From NCBI GenBank assembly GCA_023386395.1, contig JAEWJV010000597.1, positions 1 through 5,003 of the forward strand: 5,003 nucleotides of DNA, written 5' to 3'. The stretch comes from Bacteroidota bacterium. GTDB lineage: Bacteria; Bacteroidota; Bacteroidia; Chitinophagales; Chitinophagaceae. Each line of letters opens with the position of its first letter. The first letter of the stretch is position 1. The notes under the pieces were generated by a model that did not search any database, was not told the DNA's origin, and was given only the letters and a program-made list of their open reading frames with translations. The position numbers were made by a program, and so were the translations under genes. Positions 1 through 5,003 of the stretch are shown here, one piece after another.

Positions 1-596
1 GTTTGACGGCTGCTGTGCAATACAATATTTCAGATTTTAAATTTCAGGTTTCCGGTTATATGGGTGGAACTGTAGGTTTAAGTAAACGTGGCGCCGATAG
101 TCTTGATTTGGATAATGGAGCATTCGGCACACCACTCTATCTCGGGGAAGCAGATATTCAATATGCAAGAAATGGTTTTAGCGGAAAAGTTTTAGGTGCT
201 TATGTTGCCTATCCCGATGCTGATAAAGTGAATATGGCTTATGCAAAAAACGTTGCCAGTGGTATGTATGGCGCTTATGCAGAAGCGGGTTACGACTGGT
301 TATACAAGAAGCAAAAAACAGCGCAGTTCATCACATTCGTTCGCGGCGAAATATTCGATCTTAATTCAAACCGGCCTTCGCCGCCAAAGGCTATTTACGA
401 TGGCACAAAAAAGCAAACGCAGATAATTGCCGGCTTTAGTTATTTACCCATTCCAAATGTTGTTATAAAAGCCGATGTGCGCCTGCAGCATACAGGGCCG
501 CAAAACCCGGCACTGGTGATTAATCCACCGCCAAACGCTTTGCCGTATAGCCGCAGTAACCAGTTTTTAAATGTTGGGATAGGGTATTCATTTTAG
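1..596 (+). CDS. Porin-like outer-membrane beta-barrel protein, C-terminal part (5' end outside window)
   Basis: The reading frame is open to the left edge (first full codon at base 3), so the N-terminus and signal peptide are not visible. About 197 residues remain. They show the alternating polar/aromatic pattern of amphipathic beta strands, for example AYAEAGYDWLY, FITFVRGEIFDL, QIIAGFSYLPIPNVVIKADV, and a final strand NQFLNVGIGYSF. The C-terminal Phe is the usual signal for barrel insertion by the BAM complex. The strand pair around GFSYLPIPNVVIKAD resembles the last hairpins of Bacteroidota porin-like proteins (phosphate-selective-porin type); this is family resemblance by eye, not a database match. 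A Pro-rich loop (NPPPNALP) lies before the last strand. It is the first visible gene of a same-strand cluster, 91 bases before the Rieske gene with no clear terminator between. It probably supplies an outer-membrane channel for the module; the substrate is unknown. The TTG at base 3 is not a believable start. Confidence 0.72.
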   Translation, partial: LTAAVQYNISDFKFQVSGYMGGTVGLSKRGADSLDLDNGAFGTPLYLGEADIQYARNGFSGKVLGAYVAYPDADKVNMAYAKNVASGMYGAYAEAGYDWLYKKQKTAQFITFVRGEIFDLNSNRPSPPKAIYDGTKKQTQIIAGFSYLPIPNVVIKADVRLQHTGPQNPALVINPPPNALPYSRSNQFLNVGIGYSF

Positions 597-687
597 TCAG
601 AACAAAGATTTGGGTTGATTAAAAGATGGAAAGAAAATATTAATACCCTTACTCAGGTAATCTTATAAAATCCGGTTCAGACAAATT

Positions 688-1125
688 ATGCAACGCAGAA
701 AATTTTTATCATCATCTTGTAAAATATGCCTGCTTGGCGCAGCAGGTTATTCCTGGTTGCAACTGGAAAGCTGCTCGCCGGTTTCATCAGTATATAGAGC
801 AGCTGTTACAAATGGCGCTCTCAATATACCGTTGAATTTATTTGATAAAAATGCATTACAAATCGTTCGCCCCACCGGCTGGTATTTTGATGTGGCGGTT
901 CAAAAAAATACAGATGATTCTTACACGGCATTATTATTACAATGCACGCACCAGGATAACCAGTTAACGCCAACGAGCAACGGCTATCACTGCAGCCTGC
1001 ATGGCAGCGATTTTGACAAACAGGGCAACGTAAGAAAAGGTCCGGCGGAACAACCTTTACAACATTTTGATACAACAATTTCCAATAACACTTTAAACAT
1101 TCACATAAACAATTTCAAACCATGA
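688..1125 (+). CDS. Rieske [2Fe-2S] protein with Tat/lipoprotein-like signal
   Basis: This 145-residue protein has a single Rieske domain. The cluster ligands are visible as C86-T-H88 and C102-S-L-H105, followed by GS (106-107) and the conserved GPA loop (118-120) before PLQHF. The N-terminus begins MQRRKFL, a twin-arginine (Tat) motif, then a hydrophobic stretch and LESC with Cys29 as a possible lipidation site, so it is probably exported folded and anchored in the envelope. It would carry one electron, plausibly to or from the di-haem protein encoded downstream (inferred). Two points are odd. The spacing between H88 and C102 is 13 residues, shorter than the textbook 15-17. Both cysteines of the disulfide seen in bc1-type Rieske proteins (CTHxGC and CPCH) are absent, replaced by Asn91 and Leu104. 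The Ser that hydrogen-bonds the cluster is kept (S107), whereas the usual Tyr two residues later is Phe109. ATG is chosen because it places the Tat motif at the extreme N-terminus. Confidence 0.88.
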   Translation: MQRRKFLSSSCKICLLGAAGYSWLQLESCSPVSSVYRAAVTNGALNIPLNLFDKNALQIVRPTGWYFDVAVQKNTDDSYTALLLQCTHQDNQLTPTSNGYHCSLHGSDFDKQGNVRKGPAEQPLQHFDTTISNNTLNIHINNFKP

Positions 1126-1146
1126 AACGAGCCATGAGATGCGTCA

Positions 1147-1171
1147 TGCCAACCGGAATTGATTATTGGCA
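1147..1171. repeat. Inverted repeat TGCCAA-N13-TTGGCA before the imelysin gene
   Basis: Perfect 6-base arms at 1147-1152 and 1166-1171 flank a 13-base spacer in the 81-base gap between the Rieske and imelysin genes, ending 35 bases before the imelysin ATG. No T-run follows, so it is not a standard terminator. It could be a regulator site or an mRNA hairpin affecting the downstream genes. Arms this short can occur by chance. Confidence 0.25.
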
Positions 1172-1206
1172 ATTACATGTGGAAATAAAAAAATAAAAAA
1201 TAGCAT

Positions 1207-2289
1207 ATGAAAAATAAGTTAGCAATTATCGCTTTAGCAGTGTTGGTTTTTGCAGGTTGCAGTAAAGATGATAACGATACCACACCAACTGATAACCTCG
1301 GAGAAACAGAAGCCGCAGTTGCCAGTAATTTTGGAACAAATGTAGCGTTGGCTACTTATGCAGACCTTGCTACATCAGCCACTGCTTTAAACACAGCCAT
1401 AAATGCATTTGTTGCAGATAAAAGCGATGCCAACCTCGCCACCTGTAAACAGGCATGGAAGGATTTACGTGTAATTTGGGAAACATCAGAAGGCTTTTTG
1501 TTTGGCCCTGTTGAAGATAATGAGTATGACCCTAAGATGGATACCTGGCCAACCGATTATTCAGAAATGAATGTGTTACTTGCTGATGAGGCGAATCACC
1601 CGCTTGACCTTGCAGATATTCAATCACTCGATTATACTTTACGTGGTTTTCATCCTATAGAATATATGTTGTGGGGCGTAAACAGTAATAAAACGGCCGC
1701 GGCATTTACCGGCAGGGAGATTAAATACTTGAAAAGCCTTTCTGCAGATGTGAAAGACCTTTGCGGTGCTTTGCATGCAGAATGGACAGGCGGCTACACC
1801 GATAAGATCACTTTTGCCGGTAACGGAAGTTCAGCATTCTCCACTTACTATGAATTCTTTACTGCACTGAATGACGGAATGATTGGCATTTGCAATGAAG
1901 TAGGCCATTCTGATGAGGATGAGGGTAAAATTTTTGTGCCGTTTATTCAAAATGATTCAAATAAAGTTGAATCTCCTTATTCTGAAAATTCAATGGTGGA
2001 TTTCAAGAATAATATACAGGGCGCTTACAATGTTTATCTCGGAAAATATAAAACACAGGGAATTGGTTTAACAGATATTGTATCGTCTATGAACAAAAAC
2101 CTGGATAACCAGATAAAGCAAAAGTTTGAAAACGCCATCAATGCATTCAGCACTGTTAATGGTTCTTTTGAATTAGCTATTTTTGAACAAAGGGTACAGT
2201 TGCAGGGTTTAATGGACGCTATTGGCGAAATAAGGGATGTATTGGAAGAAGAGTTACAGCCATTCCTGCTGGCAAACATCAAAAGCTAA
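1207..2289 (+). CDS. Imelysin (M75/ICMP) family lipoprotein
   Basis: The protein has 360 residues. It begins with a lipoprotein signal (hydrophobic residues 5-16, lipobox FAGC, Cys18), then an acidic linker SKDDNDTTPTDN, then the imelysin domain from about residue 35 to the end. The family signature GxHxxE is seen as GFHPIE at 147-152, inside RGFHPIEYMLWG. A second conserved block, WETSEGFLFGPVE, lies at 91-103. The second half is helix-rich, ending in a long acidic helix (about 325-352), as expected of this helical-bundle fold. Imelysins (insulin-cleaving membrane protease ICMP, IrpA, the M75 domain of EfeO) are linked to iron uptake, and the His/Glu of GxHxxE are proposed metal ligands; true peptidase activity is doubtful for many members. 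The SKDDND after the lipid Cys resembles the Bacteroidota export signal that sends lipoproteins to the cell surface. The ATG follows an A-rich stretch and no Shine-Dalgarno, typical for the phylum. DHOR follows after 14 bases, so the two are almost surely co-transcribed. Confidence 0.93.
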   Translation: MKNKLAIIALAVLVFAGCSKDDNDTTPTDNLGETEAAVASNFGTNVALATYADLATSATALNTAINAFVADKSDANLATCKQAWKDLRVIWETSEGFLFGPVEDNEYDPKMDTWPTDYSEMNVLLADEANHPLDLADIQSLDYTLRGFHPIEYMLWGVNSNKTAAAFTGREIKYLKSLSADVKDLCGALHAEWTGGYTDKITFAGNGSSAFSTYYEFFTALNDGMIGICNEVGHSDEDEGKIFVPFIQNDSNKVESPYSENSMVDFKNNIQGAYNVYLGKYKTQGIGLTDIVSSMNKNLDNQIKQKFENAINAFSTVNGSFELAIFEQRVQLQGLMDAIGEIRDVLEEELQPFLLANIKS

Positions 2290-2303
2290 TTAAGTAAAGC
2301 TTT

Positions 2304-3677
2304 GTGATAAAGAGTTTGAAAACCTTGTTGCTGCTGATGGGTATCGTATCTGCTTTTGTTATGTGTAACAGGGCAGATACCTTTCCTGCTTCAGGTTATG
2401 ATGACAGGCTAAGCGGTGGTGCAGCAACAGCATTCGATGTTTCATCGCAGGCATTTACACACGAAATTGATGGCTTAAACGGAAGAAGCCTTGTCGTGCA
2501 TGGTTTAGGCGATCAAAACTTTGAACAAACCTTCGTTGCAGATTCAACCCTATTCGGCGGCAAAGGACCCATTTTCAATAATGTTTCCTGTATTTCCTGT
2601 CATCACAACGATGGCAAAGGAACGCCCACAGCAGGCTTTCAGAATTCATCGCTGCTGTTCAGGATAAGCATTCCCGGTTTGGATGAACATGGTGCGCCGC
2701 TGAGCGCACAGGGTTATGGCTTGCAGGTGCAGGATAAAGCCTTGCTTGGCGTGCAGCCCGAAGCGCATATTGATATTAGTTATAAAGACAGCATAGTTAA
2801 TTACGCCGATGGAAGCTTTGTAACATTGCGTGTACCTGCGTACACATTGCAAAACCCTTATTATCCTTTACCCGCTGTTTATTATTTATCACCAAGATTA
2901 GCGCCGCCAGTTTTTGGCGCCGGCTTACTGGAAAACATTCCTGAAAGCACCATTTTATCTTTTGCTGATGAAAGCGATAAAGATGGCGACGGCATAAGCG
3001 GGAAACCCAATTACATTTTTGATACCGCTATAAATAAAAGACAATTGGGCCGGTTTGGTTTAAAAGCTAATACCACCACTATTCAAAGACAGGTTGCCGT
3101 GGCTTATCAGCAGGATATGGGCATAACCAGTTATTTACTGCCCGATGAAAGCAGTAAAGGGCAACCTCAATACACACAAACAAGAGCCAAAATAGAGTTG
3201 CCCGACAGTGCATTGAATGCTGTTACATTCTATATTAAAACACTGGCAGTGCCCGCCCGCCGCGATGTGAACGACAGCAGTAATGTGCATGGCGCAAGAT
3301 TGTTTGCGCAGATCAGTTGCACCAAATGCCATATACCAACGGTGCAAACGGGAATTGATTTTGCAGTGCCGCAATTATCCAACCAGCGTATTCATCCTTA
3401 TACTGATTTGTTACTGCACGATATGGGGCCTGGTTTAGCCGATGGCCGCCCCGATTTTGATGCCAGTGGCAGCGAATGGCGCACCATGCCTTTATGGGGA
3501 ATTGGCCTTTTTCCCAAAACAAACGGAACACCTTATTACCTGCATGATGGCCGTGCCCGCAGCATTGAAGAAGCTATTTTATGGCATGGCGGCGAAGCTG
3601 AAAAAGTAAAAGAACTGTTTATAAATTTATCATCTGCAGAAAGGGCTAAGCTGATTAAGTTTTTGAATAGTCTTTGA
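2304..3677 (+). CDS. Di-haem c-type cytochrome, DUF1111/DHOR thiol oxidoreductase family
   Basis: The protein has 457 residues and two c-type haem sites, C96-I-S-C99-H100 and C339-T-K-C342-H343. Family blocks are clear: FGGKGPIFNNVSC before haem 1, VFGAGLLENIP (203-213), a calcium-loop-like DKDGDGISG (225-233) between the haem regions, HGARLFAQISC before haem 2, LHDMGPGLADG (371-381), TMPLWGIGL, and LHDGRARSIEEAILWHGGEA (413-432). The family is described as di-haem thiol oxidoreductase or putative peroxidase; the physiological substrate is not established. It should act in the periplasm after Sec export and haem attachment. GTG is chosen as the start because it restores a full signal peptide (MIKSLKTLLLLMGIVSAF) and lies 14 bases after the imelysin stop. 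Starting at Met12 would remove the charged n-region. Cys21 after FVM could be lipidated, but Met at -1 is atypical. Genome pairing of DHOR with imelysin is known and supports a joint role, often discussed as iron-related; the Rieske protein upstream is a possible redox partner (inference). Confidence 0.93.
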   Translation: MIKSLKTLLLLMGIVSAFVMCNRADTFPASGYDDRLSGGAATAFDVSSQAFTHEIDGLNGRSLVVHGLGDQNFEQTFVADSTLFGGKGPIFNNVSCISCHHNDGKGTPTAGFQNSSLLFRISIPGLDEHGAPLSAQGYGLQVQDKALLGVQPEAHIDISYKDSIVNYADGSFVTLRVPAYTLQNPYYPLPAVYYLSPRLAPPVFGAGLLENIPESTILSFADESDKDGDGISGKPNYIFDTAINKRQLGRFGLKANTTTIQRQVAVAYQQDMGITSYLLPDESSKGQPQYTQTRAKIELPDSALNAVTFYIKTLAVPARRDVNDSSNVHGARLFAQISCTKCHIPTVQTGIDFAVPQLSNQRIHPYTDLLLHDMGPGLADGRPDFDASGSEWRTMPLWGIGLFPKTNGTPYYLHDGRARSIEEAILWHGGEAEKVKELFINLSSAERAKLIKFLNSL

Positions 3678-3773
3678 TTTAATCCGGAATTTTCTTGTAC
3701 TGTTATTGCTTCACAATTCACTACTTCAACCATCGGTACTATAAATGGCTTCCGCTTAGATAATAAAATAAAT

Positions 3774-3796
3774 AGCAGTTATTAGCTGCTCTTTTT
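3774..3796 (+). terminator. Rho-independent-like terminator after the DHOR gene
   Basis: AGCAGT (3774-3779) can pair with GCTGCT (3785-3790), closing a five-base TATTA loop with one T-G wobble next to the loop. A C and five T residues follow (3791-3796). It lies 97 bases after the DHOR stop, on the same strand, and is a reasonable end for the redox transcript. The stem is short (6 bp), so strength is uncertain. Confidence 0.5.
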
Positions 3797-4022
3797 ATAA
3801 AATACCCAGGTATCCTTGCTCTCAAGGTTCGCAAAATTGAATATACCTGTTAAAAATCTTCCTGTTCTACATCAAATTACGCAATATGATGCCCTACATG
3901 CCTTCCTATTCATATCCAGGCAAGTAGACTTCGGCTTTATTTACCCGTTTTATAATCCCATTTTCGTTAAGCCGATGGAGGCCAATAGACGCATGCTCAA
4001 CGTAATCTTAAAATGTCTTGTT

Positions 4023-4035
4023 TTCCTGTCAGGAA
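4023..4035. repeat. 13-bp palindrome TTCCTG-T-CAGGAA
   Basis: Perfect 6-base arms surround a single central base in the intergenic region. As RNA it would form at most a 5-bp stem with a 3-base loop, followed by ACC and a T-rich stretch. It may be a protein-binding site, a weak terminator, or chance. Confidence 0.25.
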
Positions 4036-4078
4036 CCTTTTGTGTTTTACAAAATGAAAAATGAGAAACATAGACTTT

Positions 4079-4097
4079 AGCGAATGGACAGTTCGCT
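4079..4097. repeat. Inverted repeat AGCGAA-N7-TTCGCT
   Basis: Perfect 6-base arms (4079-4084 and 4092-4097) flank the 7-base loop TGGACAG. There is no T-run on either side, so it is not a standard terminator. It lies inside the doubtful 53-codon ORF at 4061-4222, where it would encode SEWTVRL. Function unknown. Confidence 0.25.
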
Positions 4098-4241
4098 TAT
4101 TGCAGCACGTTAGTAAAAAATATGACCAAAAACCTAACCATTTTACCAAACGGAACGGTCGATTTACGCCTGAACAAAACAACAATCCGCCTTGTACTGA
4201 TTTTATTCAGATAAAGGGATAGAGGATAAAATGAAAAATAA

Positions 4242-4262
4242 ATATTTTATAATATAAAATAT
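4242..4262. promoter_or_regulatory. Perfect 21-bp AT-only palindrome, candidate operator of the IclR-type gene
   Basis: Ten-base arms (4242-4251, starting ATATTTTATA, and 4253-4262) are exact reverse complements around A4252. The site ends 38 bases before the regulator ATG. A sequence GAATTTTG at 4277-4284 matches five of the six fixed bases of the Bacteroidota -7 element TAnnTTTG, which would put the palindrome near the -33 region. IclR-family proteins often bind palindromes next to their own promoter, so autoregulation is a reasonable guess. Very AT-rich DNA gives such symmetry by chance more often than mixed sequence does. Confidence 0.4.
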
Positions 4263-4300
4263 AATATCGTAATTTAGAATTTTGTTTCAAAGTAATTTAT

Positions 4301-5003
4301 ATGATCCAGGTTATAAACCGGGCGCTTGATATTATGGAATATATAGCCATAGAGCCTGACAAACCAAAAGTTTTAGGTGATATAGCAGCTGCATTAAAGC
4401 TAAATCTTGGCACTTGCGCCAATATTATAAAGACGCTGGTTGACAGAAACTATTTAGAAAAGCTCGACAAACAACGGGGTTATCGGCTGGGACAGAAGGC
4501 ATATAGCCTGTCGGGAAATGAAGGATATGAACGGGGATTGATTGAAGCAGCAAAAGAAGAAATGGATGCTTTAACACAAAAGCTTAATGAAAATTCCCTC
4601 TTATGTGTGCTTAAAGGCGACAAAAGGATTGTTATAAGAAGAGTGCAGAGCAATAATGAATTACAAGCGAATACTGCAACGGAGAAAAAAGTATGGAATT
4701 CAGCATCAGGACGGCTTTTGATAGCTATGCTCAGTGATGAGCAGCTAGAAATTTTTATTGACAAGTATGGGTTGCCATCGAAAGAAGAATGGGAAACTGC
4801 TTCTGAGCTGAAAGCCTTTTATAAGCAAATTGCAAAAGTGCGTGAACAAGGCTATGCTATGCAGCTTACCAAAAACCAGATACTCGGCATAGCGCTGCCG
4901 CTTTATCGTAATGAAAAAGTAATTGCTTCGCTGAGTATGTATATGCCGGCGTCGCGATTCAGCAAATCTGATACAGAAAGGATAGTACGGCTGCTAAAAA
5001 GAT
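4301..5003 (+). CDS. IclR-family transcriptional regulator (3' end outside window)
   Basis: The frame is open from ATG 4301 to the right edge, giving 234 residues of a family that usually has about 250, so only the last few are missing. Residues 1-64 form the winged helix-turn-helix: INRALDIMEYIA is helix 1, LGDIAAALKLN begins the HTH, GTCANIIKTLVDRNYLE is the recognition helix region, and GYRLG (60-64) the wing. The effector-binding domain spans about 78-234, with the typical WNSASGRLLIAML (132-144), QILGIALPLY (193-202) and VIASLSMYMPASRF (207-220). Such proteins bind a small molecule and repress or activate nearby catabolic or transport genes; the ligand cannot be told from the sequence. 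The TCANIIKTL form of the recognition helix is one I associate with Bacteroidota members. The ATG places helix 1 at the N-terminus, where the family has it, and no earlier in-frame start is needed. It is separated from the redox cluster by a terminator; its targets are probably itself or genes to the right. Confidence 0.9.
   Translation, partial: MIQVINRALDIMEYIAIEPDKPKVLGDIAAALKLNLGTCANIIKTLVDRNYLEKLDKQRGYRLGQKAYSLSGNEGYERGLIEAAKEEMDALTQKLNENSLLCVLKGDKRIVIRRVQSNNELQANTATEKKVWNSASGRLLIAMLSDEQLEIFIDKYGLPSKEEWETASELKAFYKQIAKVREQGYAMQLTKNQILGIALPLYRNEKVIASLSMYMPASRFSKSDTERIVRLLKR

Larger units (their letters stand above)
3797..4300. other. Intergenic region without a confidently supported gene
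   Basis: Between the terminator and the IclR-type regulator no recognisable protein family, tRNA or rRNA is seen on either strand. A 53-codon ORF (4061-4222, ATG to TAG) has a hydrophilic, protein-like composition (starts MRNIDFSEW, contains RFTPEQNNN) but matches nothing I know. A TTG-started frame at 3816-4064 overlaps it by ATGA and is less convincing, being rich in hydrophobic residues without a signal-like order. A 3' remnant of a lost gene is possible. The right end (about 4223-4300) is very AT-rich and contains the candidate regulatory palindrome. Confidence 0.5.

Noticed and set aside
241..426. Plus-strand frame inside the barrel gene
   Set aside because: Out-of-frame overlap with convincing beta-barrel coding; its Lys/Arg-rich translation is not protein-like.
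821..1078. Minus-strand open frame across the Rieske gene
   Set aside because: It lies opposite a clear Rieske coding frame and its translation shows no recognisable domain.
2034..2282. Minus-strand open frame across the imelysin 3' end
   Set aside because: It is antisense to well-conserved imelysin sequence, with no start context or domain of its own.
2304..3677. Reading the di-haem protein as a MauG/CcpA-type cytochrome c peroxidase
   Set aside because: It has two CxxCH sites as those do, but the LHDMGPGLADG and LHDGRARSIEEAI blocks, the DxDxDG loop and the length point to the DUF1111/DHOR family.
2646..3733. Several minus-strand frames across the DHOR gene
   Set aside because: All are shadows of the DHOR frame, whose family motifs run through these positions.
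3816..4064. 82-codon plus-strand frame after the terminator
   Set aside because: It needs a TTG start, matches no family I know, and its hydrophobic residues do not form an ordered signal or membrane segment. Kept only as a note in the intergenic entry.
3997..4185. 62-codon minus-strand frame in the intergenic region
   Set aside because: No recognisable domain, and Phe/Leu/Cys-rich composition typical of antisense AT-rich DNA.
1..5003. CRISPR array, tRNA/rRNA genes, insertion sequence or prophage
   Set aside because: No spaced direct repeats, no tRNA-like cloverleaf, no transposase or phage-like proteins and no terminal repeats were seen.

Overview
The window looks like chromosomal DNA of a Bacteroidota bacterium, most likely near Chitinophagaceae or Sphingobacteriia (this placement is inferred). 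The signs are moderate AT richness, A-rich stretches in place of Shine-Dalgarno sequences before the starts, a lipoprotein whose signal cysteine is followed by SKDDND as in Bacteroidota lipoprotein export signals, an outer-membrane barrel ending in Phe, and a small Tat-type Rieske protein.

Bases 1-3677 hold four same-strand genes that look like one cell-envelope redox/metal module. They are the C-terminal part of a porin-like outer-membrane beta-barrel (1-596), a Rieske [2Fe-2S] protein with a Tat/lipoprotein-like signal (688-1125), an imelysin (M75/ICMP) lipoprotein (1207-2289), and a di-haem c-type cytochrome of the DUF1111/DHOR thiol oxidoreductase family (2304-3677). Imelysin and DHOR are only 14 bases apart. 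A hairpin with a T-run at 3774-3796 probably ends the unit. Imelysin proteins are related to the iron-uptake proteins IrpA and EfeO, and imelysin-DHOR pairing is a known arrangement. A role in iron or other metal acquisition coupled to periplasmic electron transfer is therefore reasonable but not proven. The Rieske protein has all four cluster ligands but lacks both cysteines of the usual structural disulfide.

Bases 3678-4300 contain no gene I can support with confidence. They hold the terminator, two short inverted repeats, a 53-codon ORF of unknown reality, and a perfect 21-bp AT-only palindrome just upstream of the last gene.

Bases 4301-5003 encode nearly all of an IclR-family transcription regulator that runs off the right edge. 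The palindrome at 4242-4262 is a candidate operator for it. It is separated from the redox module by a terminator and about 620 bases, so there is no direct reason to think it controls that module.
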